Assembly: GCA_017464425.1 (NCBI GenBank)
Contig: JAFUDX010000043.1
Location: 1 to 64,000 of the forward strand
Reading direction: 5' to 3'
DNA: 64,000 bases
From: Treponema sp.
GTDB lineage: Bacteria; Spirochaetota; Spirochaetia; Treponematales; Treponemataceae
Shown here: positions 18,259 through 27,900 of the stretch, piece after piece
Position numbering within the stretch: position 1 is the stretch's first letter
How the letters are laid out: each line of letters opens with the position of its first letter
The notes under the pieces: model-generated
The model's database searches: none
Seen by the model: the letters and a program-made list of their open reading frames with translations, nothing else
What the model was told of the DNA's origin: nothing
Translations under genes and position numbers: made by a program

Positions 18259-19890
18259 CTAGCGTTTTATCTTTCGCACAATCACTTTTACGATTTCATC
18301 TTTGGTACTCACAAGCAAAACCACGCCAATCAGCGCAAAAAGCAACGCGCAGGCAAAAACCGGCACGCCAAAGCGTATCAATCGGCCGTAATTTTCAAAA
18401 ACGGGGAGAAGCGCATTTCTGACAAAGAATGTGGGAATCGCAGCCACAACGGAAAACACAACGAGTTTAAGCGCATAAAAAACCGTTCCTTTTGTGACAG
18501 AGCCAACATCCAGGTTTTGATTTTTCGTCAAGAAAATAAAGAGCGCGACCGTATTTGCAAAACTTGCGACAGAAAGAGCAAGCGCAATTCCGCCGCCCGT
18601 TCCGTCATTCCGAAAACGAACGATTGCAAGCGCAAGTGCAATATTCACAGCAAATCCAATAATTCCGGCAAGCGTAGGCGATTTTGTGTTCCCCTGCGCA
18701 TAAAATGCGGGAGAAAGGATTCTGTTCAATGCGATAAAAAAGAGCCCGGCTATGTGCCATCGGAACGCCACGAGCGTAAGGCGGACAGATTCATCTGAAA
18801 ATTTTTTTGATTTATATACGAGCGAAATAATGTCTTCCCCACACACCAGCGAAAAAAAAGTGACGGGAATTGAAATCAATGCCATGATTTTTGCCGCCTG
18901 CACGAGCATTGCGTTAAAATCTGACCATAATTCTTTTTTTGCCAAGCCGCTCAAATCCGGCAAAATCACCGTACCGATTGAAACCGCAAAAATTCCCAGA
19001 ATAAGTTCCTGCAAACGAAGCGAATACTGCAACGATGAAACGATTCCCGTGCCTGCCTTTCCCGCCAAAGCCGTTGAAACCACATCATTGAGCTGATAGC
19101 ATGCCATTCCGATAATCGTGGGCACAATCAGCTTCATAACGCGGCGCGTTCCTGGATTTGAAAATGCCTTTTTTAGCGTGGTAAAGTGAACCGTCCAGCC
19201 GGTTTTTATAACAAAGGGCAGCTGAAACAGAGCCTGCACACAGCCGCCAGAAATAACGCCGATTGACATTGCACGGGCCGCCATTTGGGCACGAATTTCC
19301 GTGTCTTCAATCGAATCAGTAAAAGCCGGAGTGAGTATGTAGGTAGCTGCAATGACGATTGAATTAAACAGCACAGGCGTAAAACCTGAAGGTGAAAAAA
19401 TCTTAACGCCATTCAAAATGCCCTGAAAAAACGCCGCGATTGAAATCACAATCAAATACGGAAACATAATCCGCGTAAGCACCGCCGTTTCCGCAATCAA
19501 TTCGCCATCGGTATTATCCAAAAAAATCCGCACGATGAGCGGCGTAAAAATAATTCCCAAAAGTACAACGCATGTCGTCAAAAAAGTGATGAGCGTAAGC
19601 GTCGCATTCAAAAACTCACGGATAGTCTGTTTGCCGTCCTGAGAATCAGAATCTTCAAGATAGCCTTTAAAAGTGGGGATAAAAGCAACGGAAATCGCAT
19701 TTTCGGCAAAAAGCCGACGGAGCAAATTCGGAATCATAAAGGCAATTCCGAACGCATCCGCATATTTTGATGTACCCAAAAAAGCAGCCTTTGTCATTTC
19801 GCGCACAAGGCCTAAAATGCGCGAGCAGAGCGTAAAAAAAGAAAGGGAAAGCCCGGCTGAAAGCAACGAGCGTGATTTTTTTTCTGACAT
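18259..19890 (-). CDS. murJ: Lipid II flippase MurJ
   Basis: A 543-residue integral membrane protein with about fourteen hydrophobic segments of the MOP exporter superfamily. The start LLSAGLSLSFFTLCSRILGLVREMTKA with conserved Arg residues, then FGIAFMIPNLLRRLFAENAISVAFIP, is the family hallmark, and FPYLIVISIAAFFQGILNG and FYAQGNTKSPTLAGI confirm it. MurJ moves the peptidoglycan precursor lipid II across the inner membrane. A TATAAT box ends six bases before the ATG (19897-19902) with no ribosome site, so it may be translated from a leaderless message. The gene is alone on its strand between an EAL gene and carD. Confidence 0.93.
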   Translation of the reverse strand: MSEKKSRSLLSAGLSLSFFTLCSRILGLVREMTKAAFLGTSKYADAFGIAFMIPNLLRRLFAENAISVAFIPTFKGYLEDSDSQDGKQTIREFLNATLTLITFLTTCVVLLGIIFTPLIVRIFLDNTDGELIAETAVLTRIMFPYLIVISIAAFFQGILNGVKIFSPSGFTPVLFNSIVIAATYILTPAFTDSIEDTEIRAQMAARAMSIGVISGGCVQALFQLPFVIKTGWTVHFTTLKKAFSNPGTRRVMKLIVPTIIGMACYQLNDVVSTALAGKAGTGIVSSLQYSLRLQELILGIFAVSIGTVILPDLSGLAKKELWSDFNAMLVQAAKIMALISIPVTFFSLVCGEDIISLVYKSKKFSDESVRLTLVAFRWHIAGLFFIALNRILSPAFYAQGNTKSPTLAGIIGFAVNIALALAIVRFRNDGTGGGIALALSVASFANTVALFIFLTKNQNLDVGSVTKGTVFYALKLVVFSVVAAIPTFFVRNALLPVFENYGRLIRFGVPVFACALLFALIGVVLLVSTKDEIVKVIVRKIKR

Positions 19891-19896
19891 AAAAGC

Positions 19897-19902
19897 ATTA
19901 TA
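19897..19902 (-). promoter_or_regulatory. -10 box six bases before the murJ start
   Basis: TATAAT on the minus strand, with GCTTTT separating it from the ATG. The expected start of transcription coincides with the ATG. The -35 region (GTGTAA, 17 bases upstream) is poor, so activator help is possible. Confidence 0.6.
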
Positions 19903-19957
19903 CCGAATTATTCTAACTTTTACACTGATTTTTTAACGAGAGCGTGTTTTTCTCACT

Positions 19958-19985
19958 TTGCTTTTAGTGATTTTTATGATATAAT
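19958..19985 (+). promoter_or_regulatory. Extended -10 promoter of carD
   Basis: TTGCTT (19958-19963), 16-base spacer and TGA-TATAAT (extended -10, box at 19980-19985). The carD ATG at 19994 is eight bases on, and there is no ribosome site, so the mRNA would have a leader of at most two or three bases. Confidence 0.7.
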
Positions 19986-19993
19986 AAGCGAAT

Positions 19994-20668
19994 ATGAGTG
20001 AAGAAAACATCGAATTTGAAATTGACCAGCGTGTTGTGTACCCCAGTCAGGGTGTCGGTCAAATCAAAGAAATTTTTGACAAACAAGTTGGCGAAAACAC
20101 CGTCAAATATTACAAAATTTATCTCGAAGTCTCTGATATGATTGTTATGGTTCCTGTCGCAAATGCATCAATGATTGGAATTCGCCCCATTGTTGCGGCA
20201 GAAGATGCAGAAAAGGCACTTGCGCTTCTTGGCGAGGCAATTGAATCAGTCACTTCAGACTGGAAACTCCGCTACCAGATGAATCTCGACCTGCTCAAAA
20301 AAGGCAGTATTTTTGACATCGTAAGCATTGTCCGCACGCTCTATCACCGCTCAAAGGTAAAGGAACTTCCTATTTTGGAGCGCAAATTGTACGACAATGC
20401 AAAAAAATTGCTCGAAGACGAAATCGCGTTTGCATTGGGCAAGCCCTCAAAAGAAGTCGAAGCCATGCTCCACGCAAAACTTGAGCCATTGGGCGCACTC
20501 ATTCCCAAAAAGCAAGTTATCACCGATGATGACGAAGACGATGATGATGAATTTTCTGATGAAATCAATGATTCTGACAACGATAACGATGATGATGACG
20601 ATTCAGATGATTCTGATTCAGGAAGTGATTCTGCCGATGGCGATGACGACATGGACGATGACGAATAA
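19994..20668 (+). CDS. carD: CarD/CdnL-family transcription regulator with acidic tail
   Basis: A 224-residue protein. Residues about 8-70 form the RNA-polymerase-interacting Tudor-like domain (DQRVVYPSQGVGQIKEI, YYKIYLEVSDMIVMVPV) shared with TRCF and CdnL; residues about 75-165 are the helical DNA-binding part (ALGKPSKEVEAML). It would stabilise open promoter complexes by binding the polymerase beta subunit. The last 45 residues are almost purely Asp, Glu and Ser, a low-complexity acidic tail encoded by GATGAT-type repeats that is not part of the basic family fold. It leads an operon with ispD and ispF. The acidic tail could act in contact control but its role is unknown. Confidence 0.88.
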   Translation: MSEENIEFEIDQRVVYPSQGVGQIKEIFDKQVGENTVKYYKIYLEVSDMIVMVPVANASMIGIRPIVAAEDAEKALALLGEAIESVTSDWKLRYQMNLDLLKKGSIFDIVSIVRTLYHRSKVKELPILERKLYDNAKKLLEDEIAFALGKPSKEVEAMLHAKLEPLGALIPKKQVITDDDEDDDDEFSDEINDSDNDNDDDDDSDDSDSGSDSADGDDDMDDDE

Positions 20669-20682
20669 CGGTGGAGTTTTTT

Positions 20683-21450
20683 ATGGAAAATAATGAACTT
20701 GCATTAATTCTTGTGGCGGCCGGTTCTTCCACACGAATCGGTTTTGACAAGACAGGCACAAAAATCAAAAAAGAATTTCTCCCGATGGGAAACGGCACGG
20801 TTCTTTCTCAGGCGGCAAAGGCATTTTTAAGCACGCTCGATTTTGCCACTGTGGTTATCACCTTCCCTACCGCCGAAAATTCCGAAGACATAAAGTCCAA
20901 CGAGCAAAAAGCCAAAGAAGCCCTTTTTGCGGACGAATTTGTCAAAAATGCCAAAACCAAGTTCATTTTTGTTCCAGGTGGCAAAACCCGTCAGGAATCC
21001 GTGCATGACGCGCTCGAAGCCATTTCAGAGCAACTTCCACATTGCTCGCTCGTTTTTATCCACGATGGCGCACGGCCGTTTGTCAAAGCAGAAACGATTT
21101 CACTCACATACCGTGCGGCAAATGAATTCGGGGCTGCAGTTCCTGGCCTTCAACCCACCGAAACGCAAAAAAAGATTGACGAAAACGGTTTTATCACAAA
21201 GCATTTAGTGCGCTCAAGCCTTACCGCCGTGCAAACGCCACAGGTGTTCCGCTTTGAGCCAATCTTAGAGGCGCACCGAATCGCCTCAGAAACAAGCAAA
21301 ACCTTTACCGACGACACTGAAATCTGGGATGAATACGCCGCAAAACGCAAGGATGCAAACGGCGAGTCACTTTCTCGTGTCAAAGTCGTTATGGGCGACC
21401 CAGAAAACAAAAAAATCACCTACCCCGAAGATTTAAAGATTCTGAATTAA
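20683..21450 (+). CDS. ispD: 2-C-methyl-D-erythritol 4-phosphate cytidylyltransferase
   Basis: A 255-residue enzyme of the MEP isoprenoid pathway, joining CTP and methylerythritol phosphate. LILVAAGSSTRIG is the nucleotide-binding P-loop-like start, followed by the KKEFLPMG motif and GGKTRQESVHDAL; VFIHDGARPFV carries the conserved Asp-Gly-Ala-Arg-Pro and later TDDTEIWDEY matches the family end. The ATG at 20683 is chosen: GGTGGAG just upstream is its ribosome site, so the in-frame GTG at 20671 is part of that site. It lies 14 bases after carD and 21 bases before ispF, so all three are cotranscribed. Confidence 0.92.
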   Translation: MENNELALILVAAGSSTRIGFDKTGTKIKKEFLPMGNGTVLSQAAKAFLSTLDFATVVITFPTAENSEDIKSNEQKAKEALFADEFVKNAKTKFIFVPGGKTRQESVHDALEAISEQLPHCSLVFIHDGARPFVKAETISLTYRAANEFGAAVPGLQPTETQKKIDENGFITKHLVRSSLTAVQTPQVFRFEPILEAHRIASETSKTFTDDTEIWDEYAAKRKDANGESLSRVKVVMGDPENKKITYPEDLKILN

Positions 21451-21471
21451 ATTCAAAATGACGGCTTATTT

Positions 21472-21945
21472 ATGATTCGTGTTGGCTTAGGCTACGACAA
21501 ACATCTTCTCACAGAAGGGCGAAAGCTCTTGCTCGGTGGCGTGGAACTTCCGTTTGAAAAAGGCGAAGCCGGTCACTCAGACGGCGATGTGCTCCTTCAC
21601 GCAATCACTGACGCGCTTTTGGGAGCAAGCGGTTTGGGAGACATTGGCTCGTATTTTCCGCCAAATGAACCACAATGGAAAGACGCGGATTCTGCCATGC
21701 TCCTTCAAAAATGCTGGTCCGATGTAAAAAATACGGGCTGGAATCTCGTGAATCTTGATTGCGTTATCGCGCTCGAAAAGCCCAAATTTTTGCCTTACCG
21801 CGAGCGTGTCTGCCAGTCAATCGCAAAAATTCTTACCGTAGAGCCAAATCAAATCTTCTGCAAAGCCAAAACGGGCGAAAAATCAGGCGAAATTGGTGAA
21901 GGCAAGGCCGTCGAAGTGTGGTCGGTCTGCCTTCTCGAAAAATAA
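21472..21945 (+). CDS. ispF: 2-C-methyl-D-erythritol 2,4-cyclodiphosphate synthase
   Basis: A 157-residue enzyme acting after IspD and IspE to form the cyclic diphosphate. Visible ligands are Asp9 and His11 in GYDKH and the second metal site in GHSDGDVLLHAITDALLGA; GDIGSYFPP, NLDCVIALEKPK and the GEKSGEIGEGKAVE end are all family signatures. Size is standard for a trimeric IspF. It follows ispD closely, and no ribosome site is visible, so it probably relies on readthrough and coupling. In several treponemes ispD and ispF are fused; here they remain separate genes, 21 bases apart. Confidence 0.95.
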   Translation: MIRVGLGYDKHLLTEGRKLLLGGVELPFEKGEAGHSDGDVLLHAITDALLGASGLGDIGSYFPPNEPQWKDADSAMLLQKCWSDVKNTGWNLVNLDCVIALEKPKFLPYRERVCQSIAKILTVEPNQIFCKAKTGEKSGEIGEGKAVEVWSVCLLEK

Positions 21946-21961
21946 GCCTGATATTTCGTGA

Positions 21962-24900
21962 TTAATTTGAAGTCAAACCTTCCATATCAATCAAAAGCTC
22001 AATTTCACCAATGCTTCGGCCTGTTGTTCGGGCAATTTCTTCTTTGCGCCAGCCTTTATGAATAAGACTTCGAATAGTTTCTTTGTCTTTTGGCGACAAG
22101 CGAGAAGAAGAATTAAACGAAACTTTTTGCTCTGAAGCAACATTTTCGACTTCAGTACGCGTGATTCGCTCAAGCATATCGAATTTATTGTCAATTTCGC
22201 GTGAAAGATTCGTAAGGCGCGTCTCTGCGCTAACGATTCCCTCACGAGCTTTCTGAACCTGCTCGGCCTTTTCTTCGGTTTCTTTGAGAAGTCGTTGCAA
22301 TGAAGTAACTTGCTCAATCGCGTCGTTGATTTTGCCAGAGCTTTCCATGACTTCATCAATGCGAGCCTGAATATTTGAAATCGTAGAAGGCAAATCTTCC
22401 GCCTGATTTTGGATTTTGTCCAGCCGCGCCTCGACATCTTTGAGTTTATCGAAGTTTTTGTCGACTTCACCAGAAACTTGCTCGATAATCGCCTGTTTCT
22501 TTTCAAGATTGTCGTAGCGACCAGAGATTTTATCAAGCGATTCGTGGAAACCGCGCACCGTGAGCTGCAAAGACTGCAAATCCGAATTCGTGGTCTGCAA
22601 TTCTTCGATTTTCTTTTCCATGTTGTCGCTCAACCCCACAAGCTTGTTGAAGTCGCGCTCAATGGAATCAATCTGGGCCTTTTCTGCCGTAAAGCGGCCG
22701 AGTTTTTGGTCAATATCGTTGTTGATTTTTTGGATATTCGCAAACTGATTTTCCAAATCGTTCACGACAGACTGATATGTGCCGATTCTGCCGAGTTCCG
22801 CTTTGATTCCTTCGATTTGCTTTTCAAGGCTCGCCTGCAATTCATCGGCTTTCTGATAAATCTGCATTCGCGCCTCAAAATTCTTGACCTGGCTGTCGAT
22901 TTCACTGAATCGGCTCTGCAAAGCATCGGTGTTGTTGTTCATCTGATTGATAGACTCTGCCTGTCGGTCTGCGAGCTGATCTTTCATCGCCTTAATCTGC
23001 TCTTGGATTTCGCGCACCGCCCGCTGAGAATCTGCATTCTGTGTGTTGATTCGCTCCTGTGTTTCGGCAAGAATCTTATCGTACGATTTTTGCTGCTCAG
23101 CGACGATTTTTTCTGATTCAGTTCGGAAACTTTCGACCGAAGACTTAACCATGTCTTTGAGCTGCGTAATATTCGCGCTGATTTCTTCTTGGTCGGCATT
23201 TGCCGTGCGTTTGAATTCTTCAAAATCAGTGCCGAATTTATTTTTGAGTTCGTTAAGCGACTGCTCCGCCGCCTTGTTGATGTTGTCAAATTTGTCGTTC
23301 AAGAGCGACTTTGACTGCTCCATCTGCCCGTTGAGTTGCGTGCTCCAAGCGCGGAAATCGCCAATCATCGCATCGATGTTCGCCTTGTTGGCTTCGGTGC
23401 GGTTAAGCAAATCAACTTCCAAATCGCTGATTTTTTGCTTGCTCGAATCAAGCGTTTTGTTTAAAAGCTCATTGAGGCGGTCGCCGAATGTTTTGAGCGT
23501 GCCCTTAATGTATGAATCGGAATTCGTGGTGGCAGCATCCAAATCAGCACGGTTTTTCTCGCGGAAATCGTGCATTTTCTGCTCGACTTCGATAATCTGC
23601 GCCTGCAAATCGTCATTCGTCTTCTTTATGAGAGAATCGTAGCGTTCCATTGTTTCACGCGTTTTTTCGGTGAGGGAAGCGACATGGCTTCGCAAATCCT
23701 CGACATATTTGACTTCGATTTGGCGGCGGTTTTCTTCTTCGTCAGACTGCAAAATCGACATTTTTGAATCGAAATTCTGCCGCCATGAGTCAATATTCGC
23801 ATCGATTTCGTCGCTGCGGCGTTTCAAATCATCGCCGTATTTCTTTTCAAACGCATTCAATGCCGCGCTTACATTCGTGCTTGCTGATTCTTCAAGCACT
23901 TTGAGAGAACTTTCAAGCTCGTTCAACCGCGTCTGCGTGAGTTCTGAATCTTTATCGATGGCATCTTTAAACTGATTGTGCCGCTCCGCCTGTTCTTCGG
24001 TGAATTTTTGGAATTCTTCAAGAACTTTCTTTTGCGTGTTGCTCATCGCAAGGCGCAATTCCTCCCCAAGTGAATCGACATCCGCGCCCGTCTGCTCCAG
24101 TTTGTCAAAGCGGTATTTCATTTCGTTCTGATAGGTTTCAAGCTGACGGTCAACCGCACTGAACAGCTCGGATTTTTTGGTATCGTATGAAGCCGCGATA
24201 TTTTCAAGCATATCTTTGAGCATTTCGTTGATTGCCTTAATCTGCTGGTCAGACTGCAACTTGAAATTCTGAAGCTGATCATTTGCCGCCGAAACCGTTT
24301 TGGTAATGCTTGCCGCAGCCTCGCTTGCCCCCTCTGTTGAAGCCGCAAGATTCTGCTTGACTTCGCTCAGCGTTGCCTCTACCTTTTCGTTCGCGCCATT
24401 TACACGGCTGTCAACGCTCTGTTCAAGAGAAGAAATGCGCGTTTCGACCTCGTTTTCAAGATTTTCGACTTTGGAAATAACTTCGCTCTGCAAATTCGTT
24501 ACGCGGTCAACCACATTATCCTGCAAATTCGTGACTTTTTCGACCACTTCTTCGTGCAAGCTCGTGACTTTTTCAGAAACGCCTTCCTGAAGGGCATTGA
24601 CTTTTGAATCAACCTGTTCTTCCAAATCGCTTACAATCTGCTGAACGCCCGTCTGCATTGAAGAAACTTTTGTATCGACTTCGTTTTGCAAGCCCGTCAC
24701 TTGGTCAACGACATTCAAATGGATTTCGGAAACTTTGCCATTCACCGCGTCCAAAAGCTGCTCCATTTTTTGCTCTACGCCCGCATTGAGGTTCGACACA
24801 TTTGAATTGACCATTTCTTCCAAATCGGAAACGCGCTTTTCGACACCTTCAACGATTTTGACAACCTTAGACTCAACGATATTCTGCAATCCGCCGACTT

Positions 24901-27900
24901 TTTGCCCGACAATTCCCTGCAACTCATCGACTTTTGTTTTTACGCCGTTTTCAAGGTTGGTGACATTTGAATCAACCATCGTCTGCAAATCATTGACTTT
25001 TTGCGTGACTTCACTTTCAAGACCATAGACTTTTGAATCAACCGCGTTCTGCAAGCCATCGACCTTCTGCGTGACTTCGTTTTCAAGACCAGAGACTTTT
25101 GATTCGACCGCATTTTGCAAGCCATCGACTTTTTGCGTGACTTCGCTTTCAAGACCAGAAACTTTTGACTCAACCGTGTTCTGCAATTCCGTGATTTTTT
25201 CAAATACGCCGCCTTCAAGGTCAGTCGCCTTGCCATTGACGAGATTTTGCAAGAGTTCCAGTTTTTGACCGACCGTGCCGTCAAGGTCAGCGATTTTTGA
25301 CTCAACGATATTCTGCAAATCCCCGACTTTGGAATTCACATCGTTTTCAAGAGAGCCGACTTTTGTATTTACATCATTTTGAAGTTCACCGACTTTTGAA
25401 TCAACAAGATTTTGAAGTGTAGTGACCTGCTCGTTCACGCCGCCTTCAAGCCCACTGACTTTTGAATCAACCATCGCCTGCAAATCACCGACTTTCTGCG
25501 TGACTTCGCTTTCAAGAGAGCCGACTTTTGACTCAACTGCATTCTGCAAGCCGCCAACTTTCTGTGACACTTCATCTTCAAGGGAGGAAACTTTTGATTC
25601 CACCTCGCTCTGCAAGCCTTCGACTTTTTGATTGACTTCGCCTTCAAGAGTCGTAACTTTTGATTCCACAAGATTTTGCAGCTGATTGATTTTATCGAAT
25701 ACGCCACCTTCAAGGTCATTTGCCTTGCCGTTCACAAGATTCTGCAAATCATCGACCTTTTTGGTAACGGTTTCTTCAAGCACGGACACTTTTGAATCGA
25801 CCGAATTCTGCAAATCATCGACCTTTTTGGCAACCGCCTCGTCAATGCCCGAAACTTTGTACTCAACAATGTCGTCCAAATCAGCGACCTTATCACCGAT
25901 TTTCTGGTCCAATTCATTGATTTTCGTATCGACCGCACTTTCAAGCGTGTAGACTTTTTCGTTCACGCGACCTTCCATGCCATCAACTTTTGAATCCACG
26001 ATTGACTGGAGCGAATCAATCTTTTCGTTAATGCCACTCACGATTTCGTTCACTTTGCCGTCAACATCGTAGTCAAGATTCTTCACACGCTCTTGAACCG
26101 TCTGCACAAGTCCGCTCACCTTGCCATCGATTGTGCCATTGAGTTCTTCGATTTTGCCCTGCACGGAATTTTCGATTGAGTCGATCTTTTGGTCAACATC
26201 GTCCTGCAATGCCCCGACTTTTGTGATGACATCCTGCTGCAATTCGTTGAATTTATTCTCAACGCCGTCCGCCATGCCAGAAACCTTTTCTTCGACTTCC
26301 TGTTGGCGCGCAAAAATATCGTTTGTGAAGTTCGTGACTTTGACATCAACATCGCCCTGTAAGCCGTTTACACGCGCGTTGACTTCACGCTGGATTTCGC
26401 CCACGCTCGCTTCGACAGAACCTTGCAATTCTGAAACCTTTGTGTCCACTTCGTTCTGCAAATTGGTGATTTTTGTGAGCATGTCGCGCTGCATTTCGTC
26501 AACTTTTGCTTCGGCTTCATTCTGCTTTTCGTTGATTCCGTCAGTGAATGTGCTTACCCGATTAACGACATCACCTTGCATCGTGTTGATTTTGTTTTCG
26601 ACCAGAACTTTGAATTCTTCAAGATGCTTGTCTGAAACTTCCTGCCATTTTGCGTACGCTGCTGTTTCTTTTTCGTCTGCGTTTGCGATTGCTTTTTGAT
26701 ACAGTTTGGCATAGCGTTCCTGCAAAGACTGAATCTGCTTGCCCAGATTTTCGCGCAAAGACTCCAGCGTTTTGCCATTCCCGCTCGTTTCGGCGGCAAG
26801 TTCCTTGCTCGTTGCTTTTGCGGCGGAAAGAGAATCCGAAAGAAGCTGGCGGAGTTCTGCATCCTGCGCCTTAAACTGCTGCACGAGGAGCTTGAACCGC
26901 TCTTTGACAGAAGAATCGATATTTGAGATATTTGTATCGACATTTGATGAAATAGTGTTGACCTTTTGGGTGGTGTCATCTTGGAATTGCGCGATTTGGG
27001 CATCCATATTTGAAGTAACAGCGGACAGTTTTTGATTCGTATTCTCTTGAAATTGAGAAATCTCCGTTTCGACATTTGAAGTGACATTCGACAGTTTTTG
27101 CGTAAGATTTTGCTCAACTTCAGTGATTTTAGAATTATTTGTGGTTTGAGCCTGCTCAATTTCTGAATTAATTTGAGAGGCAAGTTCGCGTGTTTGATTT
27201 TCAAGTTCTTTAAGAACTGCTTCTTTTCGAGCCTGAGCAGATTTTGCGAGCTGTTCAAATGCCGCATCTTCAAGATTTTGAGCCTTGCCTGCCGCCGCCG
27301 CATACGCTTCGTGAATGTCAGTTTCAAGACTTTGCAGAAGATTTCTGGTTTTTTCTTCTGCCGCATTAACAGAATCTTCAAGTGACTTTGACTGGTCTTT
27401 GTACTGTTTGACAAAATCCGCACTAACTTCACGGAAGTTTTCTTCAGCACGCTGTGAGAATTCGTTTACGATTTCTGGAATTCGCCCATCCAGACGCTCC
27501 ACCGCCTTTTCCTGCGAAGCGATTCGTGAATTGAGTTTTTCGATGATGGCAGATTCTTTTTTGATTCGAGCAAGGTTTTCTTCGACATTTTCTGTCATTT
27601 CCATGAGTTCTTGAATGAATTTGCCATACGCTTCGAGTTTTTGGCCAACATTTTCGACTTCCTCAAACTGTTTGTCAAATTCAGAGCTTGCCGTATCACA
27701 TTCTGAAATTTGATTTTGAAGCCGATTTACCGCCGCCACAGCCTGAGCCTGCTGTGTTTCGAGGTTGGCAGAAAGGGAATTCAGTTTATTGCCATATCCT
27801 TCAAACAATTTTTCGATTTCTTTTTTGCTTTTTTCGACATAGATACGAAGATTTTCATTTGGCGAACCAGAGCCCCCAAATCGTTTCATTACGACACCAG

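Noticed and set aside
20344..20652. Serine-rich open frame opposite the carD tail
   Set aside because: It is the antisense of the GATGAT acidic repeat; low-complexity Ser runs are a frame artefact.
24404..26503. Regular repeats as a CRISPR array
   Set aside because: Repeats are contiguous in-frame coding units without unique spacers.
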